DNA from: Acidisoma sp035492295
GTDB lineage: Bacteria > Pseudomonadota > Alphaproteobacteria > Acetobacterales > Acetobacteraceae
Assembly (NCBI RefSeq): GCF_035492295.1
Contig: NZ_DATJJK010000213.1
Span: 1-18,950, forward strand
Length of the DNA stretch: 18,950 nt
Reading direction: 5' to 3'
In this document: in pieces, positions 6,357 to 13,579 of the stretch
Position numbering within the stretch: position 1 is the first letter of the stretch
Layout of the letters: each line of letters opens with the position of its first letter
Notes under the pieces: generated by a model
Databases searched by the model: none
Told to the model about the DNA's origin: nothing
What the model saw: only the letters and a program-made list of their open reading frames with translations
Made by a program: the position numbers and the translations under genes

Positions 6357-7916
6357 TCAGGACTGCTGGCGGCGCAGGAAGGCCGGAATTTCAAGGCCAC
6401 CCATCTCTTCCGCCGCCGCAGGCCGGGCAACAGGACGCGGAGCCTCCTGACGCGGATCGGGTGCGGCCGCCACCGGCTCGGGGCGCGGCTCAGGCGCCGG
6501 CGCATGCGCCGCCGGCTGGACGCGCTTGCCGATGGCACCCGTCACTCGGTTGAACAGGCTGGTCCCGCCGGAAGGGGCCGGGGCCGGAGCGGCCTCGGAG
6601 CTGCGGGCCACCGGCTCGGCAAAGAGACCACGGGTGCTCGCCGGGCGGGTCGGCAGGGCCGAGGGGCCCCGCAGGGTCGGCGCGGCGGAAGGCGCGGGCG
6701 CGGAAGGCGTGGGCGCGGCGGGCACCAGCGCCGGTGCCAGACCCTGCGCCGCCGCATGGCCGGCCGGACTCCACTGGGTCGGAGCGGCGGGGCTCACATG
6801 ATGCTGCGGGAAGCCCGCCTGGACATGGGCGCCACCCGTACCCGTGGCGGCCAGCGGCATCTCGGCCGGAGCCTGAACCTGGGCCGGCTGGGCCGGACGG
6901 TCGTTGCTCGCCGCGAGTTCCAGCTTCGGGCGGTATTCCATCGCCGCAGAATCGATGCCCGTCGCGACAACGCTGACGCGGATGCGGCCGTTCAGCGTGC
7001 TGTCGATCGCGGAGCCGAAGATGATGTTGGCTTCCTCGTCCACTTCCTCGCGGATGCGGTTGGCGGCCTGATCCACCTCGAACAGCGTCATGTCCTCGCC
7101 GCCGGTGATGTTGATCAGAAGACCGCGCGCTCCTGCCATGTTGGTGTCTTCGAGCAGCGGGTTGCTGATGGCCGCTTCCGCCGCCCGCACCGCGCGGCCC
7201 TCGCCCTCACCCTCGCCCGTGCCCATCATCGCCTTGCCCATCTCGGACATGACGGTGCGGATATCGGCGAAGTCGAGATTGACGAGACCCGGCACGACCA
7301 TGAGATCGGTGACGCCGCGCACGCCCATGTAGAGGACGTTGTCGGCCATCTGGAAGGCTTCCTTCCAGCTGGTATGCTCATTGGCGATCCGGAACAGGTT
7401 CTGGTTCGGGATGATGATGAGCGTATCGACATATTGCTGCAGCTCGGCAATGCCGGCCTCGGCGGCGCGGGCGCGCTTGATGCCCTCGAAGGAGAAGGGC
7501 TTTGTCACCACGCCCACGGTCAGGATGTCATGCTTGCGGGCAAGCCGCGCAATAACCGGCGCCGCACCCGTGCCGGTGCCACCACCCATGCCGGCGGTGA
7601 TGAAGACCATGTGCACGCCTTCGAGATGCCGTTCGAGATCGGCCTCGGCTTCCTCGGCCGAGAGGCGGCCAACTTCCGGCTTGCCGCCAGCGCCATTGCC
7701 TTGGGTGATGGTCGGCCCAAGCTGAATGCGGCGATCGGCGCGGGAGCGCATGAGCTGCTGCGCATCCGTGTTCGCGACGATGAATTCCACACCCGGCAGG
7801 TTCAGCGCGATCATGTTGTCAACGGCATTGGTGCCGCCGCCGCCCACGCCGATGACGCAGATCTTCGGAGTGAAGTCGGAATGGGTCTGTTGCGGAACGG
7901 TGAGGTTCAGCGTCAT
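6357..7916 (-). CDS. ftsZ: Cell division protein FtsZ
   Basis: Tubulin-like GTPase that polymerises into the Z-ring and recruits the divisome at the inner face of the membrane. It is 519 aa, longer than the roughly 380 aa of E. coli because of its linker. The nucleotide-binding start is KICVIGVGGGGTNAVDNMI (18-36), the tubulin signature is GGGTGTG (111-117), and the T7 synergy loop is NLDFADI with Asp218. The globular core ends near residue 320. A linker of about 180 residues rich in Ala and Pro follows, carrying one ordered-looking island, GTSLFNRVTGAIGKR (451-465). The C-terminal conserved peptide LEIPAFLRRQ (508-517) binds FtsA and other partners. The ATG has AAGGAG seven bases upstream. 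The gene is 106 bases after ftsA and is followed by a strong hairpin, so it is the last gene of the cluster here. Confidence 0.99.
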   Translation of the reverse strand: MTLNLTVPQQTHSDFTPKICVIGVGGGGTNAVDNMIALNLPGVEFIVANTDAQQLMRSRADRRIQLGPTITQGNGAGGKPEVGRLSAEEAEADLERHLEGVHMVFITAGMGGGTGTGAAPVIARLARKHDILTVGVVTKPFSFEGIKRARAAEAGIAELQQYVDTLIIIPNQNLFRIANEHTSWKEAFQMADNVLYMGVRGVTDLMVVPGLVNLDFADIRTVMSEMGKAMMGTGEGEGEGRAVRAAEAAISNPLLEDTNMAGARGLLINITGGEDMTLFEVDQAANRIREEVDEEANIIFGSAIDSTLNGRIRVSVVATGIDSAAMEYRPKLELAASNDRPAQPAQVQAPAEMPLAATGTGGAHVQAGFPQHHVSPAAPTQWSPAGHAAAQGLAPALVPAAPTPSAPAPSAAPTLRGPSALPTRPASTRGLFAEPVARSSEAAPAPAPSGGTSLFNRVTGAIGKRVQPAAHAPAPEPRPEPVAAAPDPRQEAPRPVARPAAAEEMGGLEIPAFLRRQQS

Positions 7917-7923
7917 GGGCGGT

Positions 7924-7929
7924 CTCCTT
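7924..7929 (-). promoter_or_regulatory. Strong ribosome binding site of ftsZ
   Basis: AAGGAG on the minus strand, seven bases before the ATG at 7916. It is the best Shine-Dalgarno match in the window, fitting the high expression expected of FtsZ compared with its neighbours. Confidence 0.75.
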
Positions 7930-7994
7930 GCAAAAACATGCCCGGCAGAGCGTATCCGTCCGGCGCTTGGGGGAAAGGGGATGACAGGGGCGGG

Positions 7995-8040
7995 CTGAAG
8001 GGAGCGTTTCCGTACGGCCGCATCAGACTCGCTCCTTCAG
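7995..8040 (-). promoter_or_regulatory. Hairpin across the ftsA stop codon, before ftsZ
   Basis: Arms CTGAAGGGAGCG (7995-8006) and CGCTCCTTCAG (8030-8040) pair over 11 bp with one bulge. The first transcribed arm encodes the LKER end of FtsA, and the TGA stop (8023-8025) lies in the 23-base loop, which also holds the palindrome CCGTACGG (8010-8017). It could act as an attenuator, a processing site or an mRNA stabiliser separating ftsZ from the upstream cluster. There is no T run. The rest of the 106-base gap shows no clear -10/-35 pair. Confidence 0.4.
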
Positions 8041-9318
8041 AAAGGAGATGAGACGCCTGAGCGGACCGCCCACGCGCTTGGTCTCCAGGTCGATATCCTG
8101 CATGGCGCGGCCCTCGCCCGAAGCCCAGGCGAGCAGCCCGGCGCCGGTTGCGAAAGCCGGGCCCGAGGCCGCGTCCGGCAGGCCGCGCAAACCCACGGGC
8201 CTTCCGAGACGAACCTGTTTGCCCAGGATATGGGCCGCCAACTCGCGCGCACCGGCAAGCTGACAGGCTCCGCCGGTGAGCACGACTCGCGCCCCGGCTA
8301 CGCGGGACAGGCCGGAATTCTCGAGCCTGCCCTTCGCGATTTCAAAAATCTCCTCGAGCCGCGGGCGAATGATGCTCACCACCATGCTGCGCGGGACCTT
8401 GGCGATCTGATGTTCTTCTTCGCCCACCAGCGGCACCGGCAGCATCTCGCGCTCGTCATCCGGACTCGCCTGGCAACTCCCGTAGAGGGTCTTCAGCCGT
8501 TCGGCATGGGCGACCGGAGTCGAGAGCAGGCGGGCAATGTCGTTGGTGACATGGATACCGCCGACGAGCGTGCTCGAGGTATGGAGCAGCTGGCCCTCGG
8601 CGAAGACCGCGAAGCTCGTCGCGCCGCCGCCCATGTCGATCACGGTCGTGCCAAGCTCGCGCTCATCCTCCACCAGTGTCGCGAGACCGGCGGCGAAGGG
8701 GGCCGAGACGAGTTCGGAAATCTCCAGGTCGCAGCGATTGAGACAGGTCTGCAGATTGCGCAACGCCGAGGAAACCGCGTCGATCACATGCAGCCGGGCG
8801 GTCAGCGTCTCGCAATGCAGGCCGCGCGGATCCTCGACCCGCATGGTTTCGTCGACCGAGAAGGAAAGCGGCAGGATGTGGATCGTATCGCGGCCTTCCG
8901 AGGCAGCGCGATGGCGGCCTTCCAGCACCACCTGGCGGATATCATCCTCGGCCACGACCCGCCCGCCGACCGGCCATTGCACGTTGAAGAGTCGGCTTTC
9001 CGGCTGACCGCAGCCGAGATTGACGGTGACCGAGCGAAGCCTGGTATCGGCCATGTCCTCGGCCTGGCCGACGGCGGCGCGGATCGCCCGCTCCGCCTCG
9101 TCCAGATCGGTGATGGCGCCATGGCGGACGCCGCGGCCCTTTTGCCAACCAAAGCCCAGGATGCGGCGCGACCCGTCCGGCTCGCTGCGCCCGATCATGC
9201 AGGTGATCTTGGTCGAACCGATATCGAGCACGCCGAAGACGCCCGTCCGCAGCGTGCGGACACGCGGCGGAAGTTCCGTTGTCACGGGCGGCAGGTTGCG
9301 GCGTGTCATGTCGTTCAA
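8023..9318 (-). CDS. ftsA: Cell division protein FtsA
   Basis: Actin-like ATPase that tethers FtsZ filaments to the inner membrane and signals to the divisome; 431 aa. The phosphate-1 loop is GVLDIGSTKITC with Asp32. The FtsA-specific 1C subdomain is present around PLSFSVDETMRVEDPRGLHC. The phosphate-2 loop is VIDMGGGATSFAVF and the adenosine motif is VLTGGACQLAG. The last residues, PLRRLISFLKERV, form the amphipathic membrane-targeting helix. The start is uncertain: TTG at 9318 has GGGAG six bases upstream, while ATG at 9309 (three codons in) has it 15 bases away. I kept the TTG on spacing grounds. ftsQ ends 13 bases upstream, so ftsQ and ftsA are probably co-transcribed. A hairpin spans its stop codon. 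Confidence 0.97.
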   Translation of the reverse strand: MNDMTRRNLPPVTTELPPRVRTLRTGVFGVLDIGSTKITCMIGRSEPDGSRRILGFGWQKGRGVRHGAITDLDEAERAIRAAVGQAEDMADTRLRSVTVNLGCGQPESRLFNVQWPVGGRVVAEDDIRQVVLEGRHRAASEGRDTIHILPLSFSVDETMRVEDPRGLHCETLTARLHVIDAVSSALRNLQTCLNRCDLEISELVSAPFAAGLATLVEDERELGTTVIDMGGGATSFAVFAEGQLLHTSSTLVGGIHVTNDIARLLSTPVAHAERLKTLYGSCQASPDDEREMLPVPLVGEEEHQIAKVPRSMVVSIIRPRLEEIFEIAKGRLENSGLSRVAGARVVLTGGACQLAGARELAAHILGKQVRLGRPVGLRGLPDAASGPAFATGAGLLAWASGEGRAMQDIDLETKRVGGPLRRLISFLKERV

Positions 9319-9324
9319 TGGGTT

Positions 9325-9329
9325 CTCCC
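9325..9329 (-). promoter_or_regulatory. Ribosome binding site deciding the ftsA start
   Basis: GGGAG on the minus strand, inside GAGAGGGAG which overlaps the ftsQ stop codon. It is six bases from the TTG at 9318 and 15 bases from the ATG at 9309, and so favours the TTG start. Confidence 0.5.
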
Positions 9330-9331
9330 TC

Positions 9332-10297
9332 TCATCCGTTCGGCTCCGCGGGAGCGGTGGAGGTGACCGGGGGTTTCTGGACCTTGCCCTCGGGCGGCGG
9401 AGGTGGCGCCGGCGGCGGTGGCGGCAAAAGCTTGGGACGAACGACGACGCGGTCGGCCAGGCGCAGGTCGATGTCCTGCACCGGCCGGTCGAGGATCTGC
9501 ATCCGCTGCTGCAGCGCCTGCAAACGGGCGAGTGCCGTGTCCTGCGTCTCGCCTGGCAGCATCACGGTCGCGCCTGATTTGAGAACGAGGTTCCAGCGCT
9601 CCTGGCCGACCCGCACCGCGCCCACCAGACGCTTGCGGATGTCGGGATAGGGTTTCATCTCGTCGAAGAGCTCGGTCGCGGCCTCGGGCGCGCCGCTGCC
9701 CACGACGAGCGGCAGATTGAGCACCTCTGACGCGCGGCCGACATCCTGCTCACCCATGGTTTCGCCATTGCGGTCGATCAGCCGGAAGTCGCCATGGTCC
9801 TGCCAGACGGCGAAGGGCGCGCGTTCGATCAGCCGCACGACGAGAGTATTGGGCAGCCGACGCTCGACAACCGCATCCGCAACCCAGCCGAGAGAGAGCA
9901 GGCGCTCCCGCGCATCGGTGAGCGAGAAACCCAGAATAGGTTGACCGATCATGATGCCGAGCGCACGGCGCAGCAGCGGTTCGGGCGTGTTCTCCCGCCC
10001 GTCGATGACGATGTTGTGGACAGTAAGGCCCATGGTCGCGCCCACCTCGCCCAACACGCGACGGAAAGCGCTGGTCGAGCTGCCGCTGTCGGCGTCGCGG
10101 AAGGCGATGCTCGCGCCGAAAAGCAGCACGACGATGATTCCCGCGCCGATCGCCGGCCGTACCATTCGGCGCACGCGACGCATGATGATGGCGCTGCGGC
10201 TTGGCCGGTCAACGATACTGCTGCTCGCCATCAGTCGCGCATTCGCCATGCGGGCGGCCTGCAGGTCTGCCTGGGGGCGTTTCACTACACGCGGCAT
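9332..10297 (-). CDS. ftsQ: Cell division protein FtsQ
   Basis: Bitopic inner-membrane divisome scaffold that binds FtsB and FtsL in the periplasm; 321 aa. A basic cytoplasmic N-terminus (1-45) precedes one membrane helix (about 46-67). A POTRA domain (about 91-160) includes LTVHNIVIDGRENTPEPLL and the LGWVADAVVERRLPNTLVVRL segment, read as two adjoining pieces. The beta domain (about 161-287) starts PFAVWQDHGDFRLIDRNGE. The protein then ends in an unusual proline-rich periplasmic tail (289-321) containing PPPPPAPPPPP. The ATG at 10297 lies 13 bases inside the end of ddl; Met17 is an alternative start. The ddl-ftsQ-ftsA order is the standard dcw arrangement and supports the call independently of sequence. 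Confidence 0.95.
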   Translation of the reverse strand: MPRVVKRPQADLQAARMANARLMASSSIVDRPSRSAIIMRRVRRMVRPAIGAGIIVVLLFGASIAFRDADSGSSTSAFRRVLGEVGATMGLTVHNIVIDGRENTPEPLLRRALGIMIGQPILGFSLTDARERLLSLGWVADAVVERRLPNTLVVRLIERAPFAVWQDHGDFRLIDRNGETMGEQDVGRASEVLNLPLVVGSGAPEAATELFDEMKPYPDIRKRLVGAVRVGQERWNLVLKSGATVMLPGETQDTALARLQALQQRMQILDRPVQDIDLRLADRVVVRPKLLPPPPPAPPPPPEGKVQKPPVTSTAPAEPNG

Positions 10298-11202
10298 TGC
10301 GCGGCCTCCACCATCCAGGCGCAGAGTGCCGGGAAGCTGATGCCGAGATGCGCCGCCTGCTCGGGGAGGAGCGATACGGGGGTCAGCCCGGGCTGCGTGT
10401 TCACCTCGAGCAGCACCAGGCGCCCGGGTGCGCCCTCGGTATCGTCATAGCGGAAGTCGGAGCGCGACGCGCCCGAGCAGCCGAGCGCCTGATGCGCGCG
10501 CAAAGCGACATCCTTCGCCGCCTCGGCGATGATCTGCGGCACCTCTGCCGGTATGACGTGAGTGGAGCCGCCTTCGGCATATTTGGATTCGTAGTCGTAG
10601 AAGTCGTGGCTCGCCTTGATCTCTGTCACGGCAAGCGCGCGGTCTCCCATGACGGCGACGGTGATCTCCCGGCCGGGAATGAATTCCTCGACCATGGCGG
10701 TCGGCCCGAAGCTCCAGCCGCGGGCGATTTCGGCACGACGGTTGTCGCCATTCTTCATGATGTAGACGCCGACCGAGGAACCCTCGTTCTGCGGCTTGAT
10801 GACATAGGGGCGGGGCATAGGGTCCGCCTCCTCCAACTCCACCACAGTCACGACCTTGTGGCGGGCGACGGGCAGGCCGGCGGCGGCGAAAAGCGCTTTG
10901 GCCGCGACCTTGTCCATGGCGATGGCGGAGGGCCGCACGCCGGAATGGGTATAGGGAATGTTCAGCCAGTCGAGCACGCCCTGGATGGCACCGTCCTCGC
11001 CGAAACGCCCGTGCAGCGCGTTGAAAACCGCATCGGGCTTGGGGTCGAGCGCACCGATGAGGGCACCGAGATCGTGCCCGACTTCGACCGGCACCACCTC
11101 GTAGCCTGCGTCCCGCAGAGCGACGATCACCTGCTGGCCGGACACGAGGCTCACCTCGCGCTCCGCCGAAATGCCACCGTAGAGAACCGCGACGCGCTTC
11201 AT
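10285..11202 (-). CDS. ddl: D-alanine--D-alanine ligase
   Basis: Cytoplasmic ATP-grasp enzyme making the D-Ala-D-Ala dipeptide used by MurF. It is 305 aa, close to E. coli DdlB. Motifs seen in order: LYGGISAEREVSLVSG (7-22), LHGRFGEDGAIQG (63-75), the Lys-containing ATP segment KPQNEGSSVGV (136-146), GREITVAVMG (177-186), the omega loop FYDYESKYAEGGSTH (201-215), SRSDFRYD (247-254) and the metal-binding EVNTQPGLTPVSLLPEQ (266-282). The Tyr in the omega loop fits D-Ala rather than D-lactate use. I chose ATG at 11202: it makes a four-base ATGA overlap with murB and gives the standard MKRVAVLYGG start. A start at 11253 would add 17 residues encoded inside murB. The TAG stop lies inside the start of ftsQ. 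Confidence 0.97.
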   Translation of the reverse strand: MKRVAVLYGGISAEREVSLVSGQQVIVALRDAGYEVVPVEVGHDLGALIGALDPKPDAVFNALHGRFGEDGAIQGVLDWLNIPYTHSGVRPSAIAMDKVAAKALFAAAGLPVARHKVVTVVELEEADPMPRPYVIKPQNEGSSVGVYIMKNGDNRRAEIARGWSFGPTAMVEEFIPGREITVAVMGDRALAVTEIKASHDFYDYESKYAEGGSTHVIPAEVPQIIAEAAKDVALRAHQALGCSGASRSDFRYDDTEGAPGRLVLLEVNTQPGLTPVSLLPEQAAHLGISFPALCAWMVEAAQCRV

Positions 11203-12140
11203 GCCACCACCTCCGGGCGGCCGCTCGGCTGGCCGATGCGCTTGATTTCCCATTCGAGCGTAACGCCGGTCGCGGCGGCCACGCGGCGGCGCACCTCCTC
11301 GCCCAGCCCCTCGAGGTCTGCCGCGGTGGCGCCGCCGTTGTTGAGCAGGAAATTGCAGTGGAGTTCGCTGACCTGCGCGGCACCGCGCACGAGCCCGCGG
11401 CAGCCGGCGGCGTCGATCAACTCCCAGGCCTTCTGGCCCGGCGGGTTGGCGAAGGTTGAGCCGCCGGTGCGCGCCCGCACCGGCTGCGTCTTCGTCCGAC
11501 TCTCACGGATTTCGGCCATGCGCGCGGCAATCAGGCTCGCCTCGGCAGGCTGCGCGCGCAACCGCGCCCGGGTTACGACCGCGCCGGGCGGGAGCTGCGA
11601 ATGGCGATAGGAGAGATGCAGGTCCTCCGCCAAGAGGCGCCGCTCTTCGCCCTGACGGGTGACGATCTCCACCCAGTCAAGGCAGGTCTTGACGTCGCTG
11701 CCATAGGCACCGGCATTCATGGCAACCGCACCGCCGATGCTGCCCGGAATGCCGGAGAGGAATTCCAGCCCGCCGAGACCGGCCGCCGCCGCATGTTCGG
11801 CGACCGTCGCATCCAGCGCGGCCGCGCCACAGACGATGCCCTCCGCCTCGACTTCGATTTTTGAGAAGCCGCGCGCGAGGCGGATGACCACGCCACGAAT
11901 GCCACCGTCCCGCACGATGAGGTTGGAAGCCGCGCCGATGACGGTCACGATGACATCCTCGGGCAGCGCGCCCAGGAACTGTGCGAGATCGCCCGCGTCC
12001 TGGGGTTTGACAAGAAATTCAGCCGGGCCACCGACACGGAACCAAGTGAGCGCGCCGAGAGCGGCTTCCGTCTCTACCCTTCCCTTCAGGGACGGCAGGC
12101 CGCCTGTGCCGGTTGCGATCGCGTTCATGGCGGGCCTCAT
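11199..12140 (-). CDS. murB: UDP-N-acetylenolpyruvoylglucosamine reductase
   Basis: FAD- and NADPH-dependent enzyme reducing UDP-GlcNAc-enolpyruvate to UDP-MurNAc in the cytoplasm; 313 aa. The FAD domain shows TWFRVGGPAEFLVKP (32-46), IGAASNLIVRDGG (68-80) and SGIPGSIGGAVAMNAGAYG (129-147). The C-terminal catalytic region shows SYRHSQLP (177-184), GGSTFANP with the proton-donor Ser228, AWELIDAAGCRGL (238-250), GAAQVSELHCNFLLNNG (253-269), and EWEIKRIG with Glu298. The ATG at 12140 overlaps the murC stop by four bases; Met5 (12128) is the only nearby alternative. Its stop overlaps the ddl start by four bases. Confidence 0.98.
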   Translation of the reverse strand: MRPAMNAIATGTGGLPSLKGRVETEAALGALTWFRVGGPAEFLVKPQDAGDLAQFLGALPEDVIVTVIGAASNLIVRDGGIRGVVIRLARGFSKIEVEAEGIVCGAAALDATVAEHAAAAGLGGLEFLSGIPGSIGGAVAMNAGAYGSDVKTCLDWVEIVTRQGEERRLLAEDLHLSYRHSQLPPGAVVTRARLRAQPAEASLIAARMAEIRESRTKTQPVRARTGGSTFANPPGQKAWELIDAAGCRGLVRGAAQVSELHCNFLLNNGGATAADLEGLGEEVRRRVAAATGVTLEWEIKRIGQPSGRPEVVA

Positions 12141-13579
12141 GCGCCCCCTGCCCCGGCACGCTTGGCCTGCGCCGCCTGCAGCGCGTCGAGTTGGCTCGGC
12201 AGGGCATTGGCCCAGGCGGTGATATTGCCGGCACCGAGGCAGACGACGATATCGCCGGACTGCGCCATGGCGTGCACCATCTCGGCCAGATGATCCGGCG
12301 AGGGAAGCGGCACGACGCTGCGATGGCCCCGGGCGCGCAGCCCGTCCACCAGCGCGTCCCGATCGATCCCCGGAATGGGTGCCTCGCCCGCCGCATAGAC
12401 GTCGGCGACGATCACCGTACCGGCGTCGTTCATGCAGGCGCAGAAATCTTCGAACAACGATTGCAGGCGCGTAAAGCGATGCGGCTGCACGACAGCGATG
12501 ACGTTGCGCCCTCCCGCCTGACGCGCGGCCTTCAGCACCGCCGCGATTTCCACCGGATGGTGGCCGTAATCGTCGATGACCGTGATGCCGCCGGCTTCGC
12601 CGGTTTTGGTGAAGCGGCGCTTCACGCCGCGGAACGCGGCGAGAGACTGGCGCAGCGCGGTCTCGCCGATTTCCATCTCAATGCCGACGGCAATCGCCGC
12701 CAGGGCATTCTGCACATTGTGCTGGCCCAGCATCGGCAAGCGAAAGGGCCCCATGCGGCGCTGGCGGCTGCGCAGGCGGTCCGTCACCACGACTTCGAAA
12801 TTCGCGCCGCCCTTGTCGGTCACTAGCCGCTCGGCGCGGACATCGGCCTGCTGGCTGAAGCCGTAGGTGATGATGCGATGATCGGCGAGACGCGGAATCA
12901 TCTGCTGCACCGCCGGGTGATCGACGCACAGAACCGCGAAACCATAGAAAGGAATATTGCCGACGAACTGGCGGTAGCCCGCCTCCATCGCTTCCTGATT
13001 GCCCCAATGGTCGAGATGCTCGGGGTCCATGTTGGTGACGACGGCGATGACCGCGGGCAAGCGCAAGAAGCTGCCGTCGCTCTCGTCCGCTTCCACCACC
13101 ATCCAGTCACCCGCACCGAGGCGGGTATTGGTGCCGTAGGCGTTGATGATGCCACCGTTGATGACGGTGGGATCGAGATTCGCCCCTTCCAGCACGGCGG
13201 CGATCAAGCTCGTCGTCGTGGTCTTGCCATGGGTGCCGCCGATCGCGACCGACCAGCGCAACCGCATCAGCTCCGCGAGCATCTCCGCCCGGCGCACCAC
13301 GGGAATGAGCTTTGCGCGCGCCGCCTGCACTTCCGGGTTGTCTGCCTTCACGGCAGTCGAGACGACCACCACCTGCGCGCGACCCAGGTTCTTCGCGTCA
13401 TGCCCGATGGCAACCTCGATCCCCTCGCCGCGCAGCCGTTTGACATTGGCGGAATCCGCGATGTCGCTGCCCTGCACGGAGTAGCCGAGATTGTGCAGAA
13501 CCTCGGCAATGCCCGACATGCCGATGCCGCCGATGCCGACGAAATGGATGGTTCCGATCGTGAGCGGAAGCGCCCTCAT
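12137..13579 (-). CDS. murC: UDP-N-acetylmuramate--L-alanine ligase
   Basis: ATP-dependent Mur ligase adding L-Ala to UDP-MurNAc, the first step of stem-peptide assembly in the cytoplasm; 480 aa. The Rossmann-like N-domain has IHFVGIGGIGMSGIAEVL (11-28). The central ATPase domain has GGTHGKTTTT (114-123), EADESDGSF (163-171) and NMDPEHLDHWG (183-193). GQHNVQNALAA (285-295), FRGVKRRF (316-323), DDYGHHPVEI (336-345) and QPHRFTRLQSLFEDF (365-379) mark the C-domain. The DxDHxxxxG-style and HxVN features together distinguish MurC from MurD, E and F. The start overlaps the murG stop and its stop overlaps the murB start, both by four bases. Confidence 0.99.
   Translation of the reverse strand: MRALPLTIGTIHFVGIGGIGMSGIAEVLHNLGYSVQGSDIADSANVKRLRGEGIEVAIGHDAKNLGRAQVVVVSTAVKADNPEVQAARAKLIPVVRRAEMLAELMRLRWSVAIGGTHGKTTTTSLIAAVLEGANLDPTVINGGIINAYGTNTRLGAGDWMVVEADESDGSFLRLPAVIAVVTNMDPEHLDHWGNQEAMEAGYRQFVGNIPFYGFAVLCVDHPAVQQMIPRLADHRIITYGFSQQADVRAERLVTDKGGANFEVVVTDRLRSRQRRMGPFRLPMLGQHNVQNALAAIAVGIEMEIGETALRQSLAAFRGVKRRFTKTGEAGGITVIDDYGHHPVEIAAVLKAARQAGGRNVIAVVQPHRFTRLQSLFEDFCACMNDAGTVIVADVYAAGEAPIPGIDRDALVDGLRARGHRSVVPLPSPDHLAEMVHAMAQSGDIVVCLGAGNITAWANALPSQLDALQAAQAKRAGAGGA

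Noticed and set aside
6285..8051. Plus-strand open frame of 588 codons opposite ftsZ
   Set aside because: Antisense to a complete ftsZ, compositionally biased, with no domain and no good ribosome binding site seen. The same reasoning removes the other long plus-strand frames across the window.
11203..11253. Longer ddl start adding 17 residues
   Set aside because: The extension lies wholly within murB, is unlike Ddl N-termini, and the ATG at 11202 gives the normal start with a four-base overlap.
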